Below are positions 1 through 6,474 of a DNA stretch of 15,026 bases, piece by piece. The notes under the pieces were generated by a model. The model was not told the origin of the DNA. It searched no databases and worked only from the letters and a program-made list of their open reading frames with translations. Every line of letters starts with the position of its first letter. Position 1 is the stretch's first letter. The DNA comes from Chloroflexota bacterium (GTDB taxonomy: Bacteria; Chloroflexota; Anaerolineae; 4572-78). Location of the stretch: positions 1-15,026 of the forward strand of contig JAJRUC010000524.1 of the NCBI GenBank assembly GCA_024278015.1, written 5' to 3'. A program made the position numbers and the translations under genes.

Positions 1-903
1 GGCGGTTTCCGGCGCGGGTGGGGATTGTCCCTGTCCCTGAGTGATAATAACCTGCGCCTGTTTTGCCAGCGACGCTTCCGGCGGCGTCCCCAAATTCACG
101 GCCAAATTGTTCAGCCGGGCGGCAAGTTCGGTGGCGGGGGTGTCCGGGCCGACGGGCCAGCTTGAAATTTGGGCCAGCGTGGTTTGCAGGGTGGCGGTCA
201 GTTGCTTCATGGCGGCAGTTTGGGGTTGATTATCTGCCGGCGCGGTTGTCGCTTGCTGAAGCCGGCTTAACGATTGTTGCAACGCCTGCTGAAGATTGGT
301 CAGCCGGTTGGCGATGGGCGGCAGGCCACTTAGCCAGTGTTTGGCCAGGGCCACGGCTTCTTCGCCGGTGGGCAGGTTGTTGGCCTGCAAATAGGCCAAC
401 GCCTCCAGGTCGGCGAATTGGGCGTTGGGCAGGGCTTGCCATGCGGCGCGAGCGGCCTGCACATCATGCGGGGTAACGGTTTGGCCGTGGGTCAGCAGGT
501 TTTGGGCCAGCGACAGGTTGGCGGCGTCCGGTTCCAGCCCCCACGAAGTGAGCAATCCCTGCAAATTTTGCAGTTGGCCCAATTGCGCTTCGGCGCTGAC
601 GGTTTGGCCCATAGCCGGGGGGAGGCTGCCGTTTTGCGCCACCAGTTGCAGCGTAATCTGGTCGTTGTTGACGCTGGTCACGTTCAGCAACACTTGCTGG
701 TGGGGTTGAAGCGGGATTTCGGTTTGGGCCGAGATGATTCGGCCGGCAATATCAAGCAGCACCGTTGAATCAATCACGCGCTGCACGTTGGCTTTGATGA
801 CCTGGCCTTCGGAAAGCTGCACCACATTGGGCAGGCGCACGGTAGAGCCGGCGGGGCGGAGGGTATTTAAAATAGCGGCTGATAAAGCGGAAGCGTAGCT
901 CAT
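1..903 (-). CDS. FliK-like flagellar protein, N-terminal part (runs off left edge)
   Basis: A reading frame on the minus strand is open from an ATG at 903-901 to the window edge (301 codons, no stop), so the C-terminus is missing. The protein starts MSYASALSAAILNTLRP. Residues about 30-90 form a small beta-rich segment (GQVIKANVQRV, LLDIAGRIISAQTEI, QVLLNVTSVNNDQITLQLV), then come long Gln/Ala/Leu-rich helices and an Ala/Pro-rich end. Such an N-terminal segment followed by low-complexity sequence resembles the second FliK-type protein found in flagellar clusters of Firmicutes and relatives. This is family resemblance from memory, and the diagnostic FliK C-terminal domain lies outside the window. 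It follows flgE in the same orientation after a 121-bp gap holding an inverted repeat. No Shine-Dalgarno site precedes the ATG; an in-frame TTG at 909-907 is the only nearby alternative before a stop codon. The coding frame is convincing, the name less so. Confidence 0.6.
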   Translation of the reverse strand, partial: MSYASALSAAILNTLRPAGSTVRLPNVVQLSEGQVIKANVQRVIDSTVLLDIAGRIISAQTEIPLQPHQQVLLNVTSVNNDQITLQLVAQNGSLPPAMGQTVSAEAQLGQLQNLQGLLTSWGLEPDAANLSLAQNLLTHGQTVTPHDVQAARAAWQALPNAQFADLEALAYLQANNLPTGEEAVALAKHWLSGLPPIANRLTNLQQALQQSLSRLQQATTAPADNQPQTAAMKQLTATLQTTLAQISSWPVGPDTPATELAARLNNLAVNLGTPPEASLAKQAQVIITQGQGQSPPAPETA

Positions 904-918
904 AGTCAAAATATAAAT

Positions 919-963
919 CGGGAATCATCGGGGCTGTTTTGCCGATTGACCCTGACGATTCCC
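919..963 (-). terminator. Imperfect inverted repeat between flgE and the FliK-like gene, possible terminator or attenuator
   Basis: The arms GGGAATC (920-926) and GATTCCC (957-963) are perfect complements. Pairing can extend inward to about 14 bp with one A-C mismatch and one G-T pair. Read on the minus strand, the stem is followed by a T-rich stretch (GATTTATATTTTG) ending three bases before the next ATG. An alternative inner stem ATCGG/CCGAT uses part of the loop. It could be a weak intrinsic terminator or attenuator separating flgE from the gene after it. The tail is not a clean T-run, so I am unsure. Confidence 0.4.
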
Positions 964-1024
964 AATTTGGCTAATGTGATATTTTTTGCAGGAAAGGATT
1001 ATGCCCCTGCCCGGTTGTGGTCGC

Positions 1025-2341
1025 TTATCTCGTCAGGTTGACAAGCTCCTGCAACATTTCATCGGAAGCGGTGATAACCCGGCTGTTGGCCTGAAAGCCG
1101 CGCTGGGCGGTAATCATACTGGTAAATTGCTGGGCCAGCTCCACATTCGACATTTCAAGATAGCCCGATGAAATCTGGCCGCGACCATCCTGACCGGGCA
1201 ATCCGATTTGGGCCACGCCGGAGTTGGCCGAGGTGTTGAACAAACTTTGTCCTTCTTTGCGCAACCCGCCGGAATTCTGGAATTTTGCCATAGCAATTTG
1301 GCCCAACCGGCGGGTGAGGCCGTTAGAGAAAACGCCCATAATTTCGCCGGTGTTGCTCATACTGAAGGTGGTTAACGCGCCGGGGGCCAGCCCGTCCTGA
1401 TTCGCCACCGAAACCTCGCTGAGATTGACCAGTTGGGTAATGCTTGAAAAATCAAGATGGATACTGCTGTCCAGGTCCGGGTCGGCGTTGTAGGCGGCGC
1501 CGGCTGCGCCGGTATTAAAATCGGCTACTTCCAGATAAATATCGTTGTTAATGCCGTCGCCGTCCGGGTCGGCGTTGTAACTGCCGTCGGTCTTGAAAAC
1601 GACGGTGCCGGAGCCGGTGCCGTTGGCAAAGGTGAAGTCCGGCGCACCGTCCTGGTTTACATCGGGCGGGGTAGCCGCCCAGTCCCATTGGTTGGGCGTG
1701 GTGGCGCTTTTGGTGAAGGTTATTGTGACTTCGTGCTGGTTGCCCAACGAGTCATAAACGCCTATGGTCATATTCGCCACTTGTTCCGGGTCGGTGGGGT
1801 CTGCGCCGGCATCCAGGTTGCCGGAAAGGTTGGTCAACGTTGTGGCTCTGGCCAGACGCATACCCAACGGGATATTAATGCTGGATACCGCTTCGCCGGT
1901 GTCAATGTTGCCGTTGTTATCGGCAGTCCAGCCTTGCACTTTGTAGCCCGTGGTCAGGTGAACCAGGCCGCCGTCTACGCCAACATCCAGGTTGCCGTCG
2001 CGCACGTAGCCGTAGCCTTCGCCGGTTTTGAGGACAAAGAAGCCATTGCCCTGAATAGCCAGGTCTGTCAGGCGGCCCGTGTCTTGCAAACTGCCTTGCG
2101 TAAACAGGGTGTCGATGCCGCCCAGGGCCATACCCAGGCCAATCTGGACGGGGTTCAGGCCGCCCGCGCCGCCGCGCGGGGCGCTGCTGCCGCGAATAGT
2201 CTGGCTCAACAATTCCTGAAACTGAACCCGACTGGCTTTGTAGCCGGTGGTATTAACATTGGAAATATTGCTGGCAATGACATCCATAAAAACCTGATGG
2301 TTTCTTAAAGAAGCGATAGCCATTGAAAGTGAACGTATCAT
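1025..2341 (-). CDS. flgE: Flagellar hook protein FlgE
   Basis: Subunit of the extracellular hook, exported by the flagellar type III system and assembled under the FlgD cap. The 438-residue protein begins MIRSLSMAIASLRNHQVF and has the N-terminal rod/hook signature ASNISNVNTTGYKA (residues 23-36), the FlgE/F/G-type segment TDLAIQGNGFFVL (92-104), a long variable outer domain, and the conserved C-terminal helix (SGYLEMSNVELAQQFTSMI, 392-410, through NLTR). Length and position after the TIGR02530 gene favour FlgE over FlgF or FlgG. The start is the ATG at 2341-2339, preceded by AGGAGG with a 7-nt gap; a TTG farther upstream is not needed. The variable domain has three Asp-rich loops resembling calcium sites: DNNGNIDTGE (141-150), DVNQDGAPD (227-235) and DPDGDGINND (258-267). 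YNADPD occurs twice (255-260, 285-290). Confidence 0.93.
   Translation of the reverse strand: MIRSLSMAIASLRNHQVFMDVIASNISNVNTTGYKASRVQFQELLSQTIRGSSAPRGGAGGLNPVQIGLGMALGGIDTLFTQGSLQDTGRLTDLAIQGNGFFVLKTGEGYGYVRDGNLDVGVDGGLVHLTTGYKVQGWTADNNGNIDTGEAVSSINIPLGMRLARATTLTNLSGNLDAGADPTDPEQVANMTIGVYDSLGNQHEVTITFTKSATTPNQWDWAATPPDVNQDGAPDFTFANGTGSGTVVFKTDGSYNADPDGDGINNDIYLEVADFNTGAAGAAYNADPDLDSSIHLDFSSITQLVNLSEVSVANQDGLAPGALTTFSMSNTGEIMGVFSNGLTRRLGQIAMAKFQNSGGLRKEGQSLFNTSANSGVAQIGLPGQDGRGQISSGYLEMSNVELAQQFTSMITAQRGFQANSRVITASDEMLQELVNLTR
1475..1579 (-). repeat. Pair of 18-bp direct repeats inside flgE
   Basis: The 18-mer at 1475-1492 is identical to that at 1562-1579. Both encode YNADPD in the same frame of the variable domain of FlgE, 30 residues apart. 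This points to a small internal duplication of an Asp-rich loop; the second copy has lost the DGDG continuation. Confidence 0.75.
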
Positions 2342-2365
2342 TTTTTTGCCTCCTGTTCGGCAATT

Positions 2366-2402
2366 GCTTCCCAACTTCCTCCAGGAGGTCCGGCCGGGAA
2401 GC
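2366..2402. repeat. Inverted repeat upstream of flgE
   Basis: GCTTCCC (2366-2372) and GGGAAGC (2396-2402) are perfect 7-bp arms around a 23-nt centre that itself contains CCTCC-A-GGAGG (2378-2388). On the minus strand this places a second GGAGG about 27 nt upstream of the true flgE Shine-Dalgarno site (2355-2351). There is no T-run after it, so it is not a standard terminator. It may structure the mRNA between the TIGR02530 gene and flgE. Confidence 0.45.
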
Positions 2403-2429
2403 GATAATTAACTCAATCAATCAAAATTT

Positions 2430-2831
2430 TCAGGATAAAACGACGCTGTCAATATTGGTGAACACGTCGTTTTTACGGTGGCCGGCATCTACGGCGGTGA
2501 TGACCACCTTGTTTTTTATGCTGACCACCAGGGCCAGGTCGTCCATCAACACCAGTGATTCGCGGGAGCCTTTTTGCTCGGCTTTGGCTACGGCCTGTTC
2601 CAGCCGAACCGTCTCTTCGCTGCCGAAGGGGATGTTGCGGGCTTCGATGCGCCGTTGGGCGTGGGCAGAGAGTTTAATTTTGGGTTCCCGGCCCAGTTCG
2701 TTCCGCAACATATCATTGAAGCTAATCTGCGGTTCGGCAGAGGACGCGCCGGATTTGGGCTTGAACTGGTCGGCCACAGAGATACTGCCCGCCGCGCGGA
2801 TGGCATGTTCCAGATTAATATTATTGACCAT
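2430..2831 (-). CDS. TIGR02530-family flagellar operon protein
   Basis: A 133-residue protein beginning MVNNINLEHAIRAAG. It has the hallmarks of the small flagellar operon protein family TIGR02530 (Flagellar_put): a basic segment IKLSAHAQRRIEARNI in the middle, and a C-terminal part with LVVSIKNKVVITAVD and NDVFTNIDSVVLS. The family usually lies between flgD and flgE, exactly as here; its precise role in hook assembly is not established. The start is the ATG at 2831-2829, preceded by GGAGG with a 9-nt gap. Upstream in-frame starts would give an Arg-rich extension (KIRRWRIRRWRARK) that is just flgD read in another frame. The gene overlaps the 3' end of flgD by 11 bp, which suggests translational coupling. 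The stop is TGA at 2432-2430, 88 bp before the flgE start. Confidence 0.85.
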   Translation of the reverse strand: MVNNINLEHAIRAAGSISVADQFKPKSGASSAEPQISFNDMLRNELGREPKIKLSAHAQRRIEARNIPFGSEETVRLEQAVAKAEQKGSRESLVLMDDLALVVSIKNKVVITAVDAGHRKNDVFTNIDSVVLS

Positions 2832-3281
2832 TTTGCGCGCCCTCCACCGGCGTATTCTCCACCGGCGTATCTTCAATGGTGTGGACGGTGTCAAGGGCCA
2901 CCTGATGGCCGTCGACGTCTAAATAAACATTGCCCTGGGTCAGTTTTACGCCGGAAACGATGCCGGTAATCGATTTTCCCCCGGACAGGCCGGTGATGGT
3001 TTTGCCAATCATGCCGCTGCCCTGGGTCATCATTTGGGAAGTCTTCAGCTCTTCCATACTTTTGTTGATGGCGGTAAGCTGGTTGAGCGAGTTGAATTGA
3101 GCCAGTTGGGCAATAAAGTCGGTGTCACTGGCCGGTTTAGCGGGTCCTGATTTTTTAGCTGGGCCAGCAAAAGCGTCAAAAAGGCATCCTGGCCCAAATT
3201 TTCCATTTGCCCGGTGCCTTTGGAAACGGCCGGCTGGGGAGGTGTGGTTTGACCAACTCCAGGCACGCTATCAATTGTCAT
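2821..3281 (-). CDS. flgD: Flagellar hook cap protein FlgD, interrupted by an apparent frameshift
   Basis: FlgD is the scaffold on which hook subunits polymerise. The first part starts at the ATG at 3281-3279 (AGGAGG-type Shine-Dalgarno site, 7-nt gap) and reads MTIDSVPG through GQDAFLTLLLAQLKNQDPL, the conserved FlgD motif. Immediately after DPL, at 3140-3136, the homologous sequence continues in the -1 frame: KPASDTDFIAQLAQFNSLNQL, then SMEELKTSQMM, GSGMIGKTITG and a C-terminal TPVENTPVE tail. The unshifted frame instead runs into unrelated residues and stops at 3045. Restoring one base (CTAAAC to CTAAAAC on the minus strand) gives a continuous 153-residue FlgD of the short Gram-positive type with correct motif spacing. 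It is therefore a sequence error, a real mutation or, less likely, recoding. It lies 29 bp after fliK and overlaps the TIGR02530 gene at its 3' end. Confidence 0.88.
2843..2872 (-). repeat. Two tandem 15-bp repeats at the 3' end of flgD
   Basis: Two consecutive 15-bp units (2843-2857 and 2858-2872) share their first 13 bases and encode the repeated pentapeptide in TPVENTPVE near the FlgD C-terminus. The first unit overlaps the Shine-Dalgarno region of the next gene (GGAGG at 2845-2841). Confidence 0.8.
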
Positions 3282-3310
3282 AAGCCTCCCTCCTTTCAGA
3301 AGGAACAAGT

Positions 3311-4888
3311 TTAAACGTGATAATCAATTTGTGATAAAGAACCGGCTGAACGCTGCGCCGGGGGGGTGACGGGCGATGAGGGGATATTGGCGGCGGGCGT
3401 AAAATAGGGCCGGTTGGCTTCGTTTGACCATGTTTGCTGCTGCTGTTGGCCGGGCGCGTTAAAGGCCGAGGCGTCGCTGCCCACGTTGACGTTGAGCGTA
3501 TCGGCGGCCATGCCTTGCAGTGAGAAGGCGGCCTTCAGTTGCGGCAAGTGATTTTGAATGAGTGACTGCGCCTGCGCGGTTTCGGCCAGCATATGAACCG
3601 TAACCTGTCCATCGGCCACGTGTAATCGCACCATTACTTGCCCCAATGATTCCGGATGCAGTTTCAGTTGGATGGCGGTCTGGCCGTTTTCGTTGAGCAG
3701 CTTGATGGAATCGGTCAGTTGATGCAGGGCCGGAATATTGGGCAATACCGATTTGGCTTCAACCGGGCTTGCGTCACTAACGGTGAAGACCGGCTGGGCG
3801 GTGTGGGTTGCCTGGGCTACAGATGTTGCCGATATGGCCGGGGTATCGGTGGCCGGGGAATCTTGCTGCTGCTGCGAAGGGGTATCGGTTTGGGCCATTG
3901 GCCGCACGGTGGTTGTCTCGGCGGCCGGGGCGGTGGCAGTTGTTGTCGGGGCGCTGCCGTTGTTTGAAGCCGGGTTGTCCAGTTTCAGGTTGGCCGTGGC
4001 CTGACCTGCGGCGGACTGAGTGGCCGGCGTATCGGCGGGGGCCAAAGCGTCTGCCGGGGCGGGATGCGATTCTGTTTGCGTTTGGGCCGCGTTCAGCGTC
4101 TGATTGAAATCGGCGGCGGGGGTTGTGGCTACGGGCCGGGTTGTTTCTGCGGCAACTGTTGTTTCTGCGGCGACGGGGGCTTCCTGAGCGGCGAAGTTGG
4201 CGGCCGGCGCGACGGATTGCGGCGCGGCGGTCTCTGCTACGGGCGCTGCCGGCGCGGCGGCTGCGGTTTGCAGCGGCGTGCCGTTGGCTGGCACGGGGAT
4301 GACCGTACCCTGGGCCACGGGGGGCAGGGTTGTTGGGGCGGTTGAGGTGGCGGGGTCAGCCGGGGCCGTGGGCTGTTGGGTGGCGGTCAGTTCGGTGGGG
4401 ATAATGCCCGTCATTGCGGCCAGCGTCACGTTCAGCGAAATCTGGTCTTCGGTGTCGGTTTCCTGTTTGCCCGTTTGCGCTTGCGGCCCGGCGGCAACGC
4501 TCAACTCAGAGTCGACAAGTTGCTTGTCCAGCGATGATTCGGGCAGTATGGATTGAATGGCGGCCATCACCTCGGTCAGCGAGGTTAATTGTGCGGTTGT
4601 TGCGGTTAAAGACGCTTCCCCGGTGGGGTCCGGCGTCTGGGCCGGCAGGCTGCTGCTTTGCCCCAGTAAAGTCAAAAGAGTGTCAAGCCAGGGGGGCGCT
4701 TGCGCCGGGACGGCCACGGAAGCCATCGGTTCGGCGGGGTTGCCCAGTTGGGCCACAACGCTTTGCAAAAGTTCCATAAATGAGCCGTCGGCGGAAGCCT
4801 GATTGCCGGTTTGCCGGCCCGCGTTCAACGCGGTCATCATTTGCGGGCTTAATCCGGCCAACAAGCTGGTAATATTCAGAGTATCCAT
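3311..4888 (-). CDS. fliK: Flagellar hook-length control protein FliK
   Basis: FliK is the secreted ruler that measures hook length and switches the export gate to filament substrates. The 525-residue protein starts MDTLNITSLLAGLSPQMM. It has a long Ala/Thr/Pro/Gln-rich middle (about residues 150-375), typical of the flexible ruler segment, and a C-terminal hook-length-control domain at about 397-470, with the core LHPESLGQVMVRLHV (411-425), GQVTVHMLAET and LPQLKAAFSLQGM. The tail is Gln-rich. The start is the ATG at 4888-4886, preceded by the 11-nt sequence AAAGGAGGTGA (4905-4895), a full match to the 16S anti-SD, with good spacing. It is the first gene of the hook module and has its own candidate promoter 5' of it. 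A tandem 18-bp repeat in the middle (4140-4175) encodes the repeated AAETTV. Confidence 0.9.
   Translation of the reverse strand: MDTLNITSLLAGLSPQMMTALNAGRQTGNQASADGSFMELLQSVVAQLGNPAEPMASVAVPAQAPPWLDTLLTLLGQSSSLPAQTPDPTGEASLTATTAQLTSLTEVMAAIQSILPESSLDKQLVDSELSVAAGPQAQTGKQETDTEDQISLNVTLAAMTGIIPTELTATQQPTAPADPATSTAPTTLPPVAQGTVIPVPANGTPLQTAAAAPAAPVAETAAPQSVAPAANFAAQEAPVAAETTVAAETTRPVATTPAADFNQTLNAAQTQTESHPAPADALAPADTPATQSAAGQATANLKLDNPASNNGSAPTTTATAPAAETTTVRPMAQTDTPSQQQQDSPATDTPAISATSVAQATHTAQPVFTVSDASPVEAKSVLPNIPALHQLTDSIKLLNENGQTAIQLKLHPESLGQVMVRLHVADGQVTVHMLAETAQAQSLIQNHLPQLKAAFSLQGMAADTLNVNVGSDASAFNAPGQQQQQTWSNEANRPYFTPAANIPSSPVTPPAQRSAGSLSQIDYHV
4140..4175 (-). repeat. Tandem 18-bp repeat within fliK linker
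   Basis: Two adjacent 18-bp units (4140-4157, 4158-4175) differ at two positions and encode AAETTV repeated in the low-complexity middle of FliK. Such units allow the ruler to change length by slippage. Confidence 0.7.
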
Positions 4889-4957
4889 TTTTGTTCACCT
4901 CCTTTCGTTATTGGATTTTTGAATACGGCGGTACCGCATGCCGTTGGTTCACCATCT

Positions 4958-4986
4958 ACTTTATCACAGAAAGGACTTTGTTTCAG
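4958..4986 (-). promoter_or_regulatory. Candidate promoter of the fliK-flgD-flgE unit
   Basis: On the minus strand: -35-like CTGAAA (4986-4981), a 17-bp spacer, then TAAAGT (4963-4958) with an extended TG one base before it (TGATAAAGT). Transcription would start near 4951, about 63 nt before the fliK ATG. The same arrangement, at the same distances and with the same flanking bases, precedes fliI, which is the main support. The individual hexamers are weak matches to the sigma-70 consensus, which suits an activated promoter. Confidence 0.5.
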
Positions 4987-5024
4987 TAAAAGGTGGGTGA
5001 AGGATGCGTAAAATTTGGGTAAAC
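4986..5024 (-). promoter_or_regulatory. Array of four 11-bp-phased TTYAC repeats upstream of fliK
   Basis: Read on the plus strand, GTAAA or GTGAA cores begin at 4986, 4997, 5008 and 5019, exactly 11 bp apart; on the minus strand these are TTTAC, TTTAC, TTCAC and TTTAC. The last copy runs into the -35-like box. The array recurs upstream of fliI with the same order of variants. Spacing of one helical turn is typical of sites bound by tandem OmpR/PhoB-type regulators; the identity of the regulator is not visible here. Confidence 0.6.
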
Positions 5025-5056
5025 AGCGCGCGCATTGTTATTTTGGCCGGGCCATA

Positions 5057-5479
5057 TCAGCGACTTTCCCTGATGATGTTTTTGAGCAGGCTGATTTTCA
5101 TGCCTGATAGCTGGGTTAAGGCCTGGTAACGCAGGCTTGTTTCGGCCAGGGTGGTCATTTCAAGGTCAATATCAACGTTGTTGCCGTCGTTGCGCAGGCT
5201 GTTGTTTTCCTGCTGAACAACCATGGTCGACGGGTCGAATGAGGGTTGGCCCATGCTGATATGGCGCTGACTGGTGGTCGTTAGCGGCAGCGAATTGTCG
5301 CCGGCGCCGTGGTTGAGGGCCGCCTGAAGTTGGCTTTCGAAAGAGACATGCTGGGCTTTGTAGTGGGGGGTGTCGATATTGGCGATGTTGTTGGCCGTGG
5401 TTTTTTGGCGCAGGGCCAGCCCGTCAAGGGCGTAAGCCAGCGCTTTCATGGAGGGGTTGCTCATTAATGGACTGGACAT
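5057..5479 (-). CDS. flgB: Flagellar proximal rod protein FlgB
   Basis: FlgB forms part of the proximal rod that joins the MS ring to the hook. The 140-residue length fits the family. It has the N-terminal rod signature LALRQKTTANNIANIDTPHY (residues 21-40), with His where most family members have Gly in TPGYK, a variable middle, and the conserved C-terminal segment NDGNNVDIDLEMTTLAETSL (97-116) leading to KISLLKNII. The start is the ATG at 5479-5477, preceded by GGGAG with an 8-nt gap; upstream in-frame sequence belongs to the transglycosylase gene in another frame. It follows that gene by 25 bp. The usual partners flgC and fliE do not follow; the next gene is fliK after 168 bp, so flgB is separated from its common flgB-flgC-fliE-fliF context. 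Confidence 0.92.
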   Translation of the reverse strand: MSSPLMSNPSMKALAYALDGLALRQKTTANNIANIDTPHYKAQHVSFESQLQAALNHGAGDNSLPLTTTSQRHISMGQPSFDPSTMVVQQENNSLRNDGNNVDIDLEMTTLAETSLRYQALTQLSGMKISLLKNIIRESR

Positions 5480-5504
5480 AAAATATCTCCCGATGTGAAT
5501 ATTA

Positions 5505-6020
5505 TTAGGCCATCCAGGTATTGCTGTACTGCTGGTGCAGGTCCAGAACGCGGGGTACGTAAGCCAGCGTTTCGGTATAGGGCGGAATGCCCTCCCATTG
5601 GTCAACCGCGCCGGGGCCGGCGTTGTAGGCGGCCAGGGCCATCACCACATTGCCGTCGTAGCGGTCCAGCATTTGCCGCAGATAGCTCGCCCCCCCGGCG
5701 ATGTTTTCGGCGGGGTCAAAGACGTTTTGCACGCCCAAATCCTGGGCGGTGGCGTCGGTAAGCTGCATAATACCCTTCGCCCCCGCTGTGGATGTGGCTT
5801 CCGGGCTGAAGTTCGATTCGGCGTGGGCCACGGCCTTCAGCAAGGCCGGGTCAAGCCGGTATTGCTCGGCCACCTGCTGAATCAGGTCATCGAATTGGGA
5901 AGGGTGCGCCTTGAACGCGGCGCTGCCTCCGGTTTGGGGGCGGGTGAGGATATTTTGCAGGTTTCCCAACACAGATTGATATAATTTTCGCTGAAGTTGG
6001 GCCATAATCGGTTCAAGCAT
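5505..6020 (-). CDS. Lytic transglycosylase (SLT domain), probable rod-associated peptidoglycan lyase
   Basis: A 171-residue protein with a goose-lysozyme-like SLT domain: ALLKAVAHAESNFSP (residues 59-73) with the presumed catalytic Glu68, then AGAKGIMQLTDATA (79-92), FDPAENIAGGASYL (101-114) and AAYNAGPGAV (130-139). The enzyme class cleaves the MurNAc-GlcNAc bond to form 1,6-anhydro ends. No signal peptide is apparent; the first 50 residues look like a helical non-enzymatic region, so export may be through the flagellar system, as for FlgJ. The position between fliJ and flgB suggests that it opens the wall for the growing rod (inference). The start ATG at 6020-6018 overlaps the end of fliJ by 8 bp. 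It is preceded by AAGGGG with a gap of about 9 nt, and longer in-frame starts would intrude further into fliJ. Confidence 0.87.
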   Translation of the reverse strand: MLEPIMAQLQRKLYQSVLGNLQNILTRPQTGGSAAFKAHPSQFDDLIQQVAEQYRLDPALLKAVAHAESNFSPEATSTAGAKGIMQLTDATAQDLGVQNVFDPAENIAGGASYLRQMLDRYDGNVVMALAAYNAGPGAVDQWEGIPPYTETLAYVPRVLDLHQQYSNTWMA

Positions 6021-6474
6021 GAGAATACCCCTTACGTGCGTACCGGGTGATGACCAAATCATCGATGATTCTGGCTTCTTTTTGCAGCAACTCTCTGGCA
6101 ACGCGGGTTTGGTGTTTGTCCTTCAGGTTCTCCAGCGTTTTTTGCTCTCGCATCGTTTTTATCAATTCGGCCCGTTTGGTTTCCATATTGGCCCGGGCCG
6201 CCTTAACGCGAACTTTTTGCCGGATGATGCGGTGATGGAGCATTTGCAAATATTTTTGATGCAAGGTAATGGTGTCACAATCGAGGTCGGTTTGCAGTTG
6301 CTCTTTTTCCAGCAGGGTTTGCTGGGCCAGCGCCGTGTGTTCAAGTTGCTGCAAAATGTTCAATTCCTGCCGGTGAATACCTTTCAACTTGCCGAATTCA
6401 ACTTCCAGACTATCGACAATGCCGGTTTTGAAATTCAGCACAGATTGCAAACGGAAATCAGTCGGTTTACTCAT
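6013..6474 (-). CDS. fliJ: Flagellar export protein FliJ
   Basis: A 153-residue coiled-coil protein. It has the typical FliJ start (FRLQSVLNFK, residues 7-16), long charged helices with heptad-like Leu/Ile spacing, and a C-terminal part with LENLKDKH and DDLVITRYARKG. FliJ sits in the centre of the FliI ATPase ring, couples ATP hydrolysis to the export gate and escorts unloaded chaperones. The start ATG at 6474-6472 overlaps the fliI stop codon as ATGA and has AAAGGAG just upstream with a 6-nt gap, so it is probably translationally coupled to fliI. FliJ sequences are weakly conserved; the assignment rests on both sequence pattern and position after fliI. Confidence 0.88.
   Translation of the reverse strand: MSKPTDFRLQSVLNFKTGIVDSLEVEFGKLKGIHRQELNILQQLEHTALAQQTLLEKEQLQTDLDCDTITLHQKYLQMLHHRIIRQKVRVKAARANMETKRAELIKTMREQKTLENLKDKHQTRVARELLQKEARIIDDLVITRYARKGYSHA

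Noticed and set aside
984..1019. Small GCAGG/CCTGC hairpin after flgE
   Set aside because: On the minus strand it is followed by an A-run and not a T-run, and the stem is only 5 strong pairs.
1457..2308. Plus-strand open frame of 283 codons opposite flgE
   Set aside because: It is rich in Val/Gly/Ala with no motif, lies fully antisense to a clear FlgE frame and has no ribosome site; it is a mirror of GC-rich codon use.
3150..3156. Slippery heptamer A AAA AAT in flgD as a programmed frameshift site
   Set aside because: Shifting here would replace the conserved NQDPL motif; the homology change point is 12 bases downstream.
5025..5056. GC-rich palindromes after flgB as a terminator
   Set aside because: TGGCC-C-GGCCA has no usable loop and no T-run follows; the alternating GCGCGCGC tract does not form a terminator stem.
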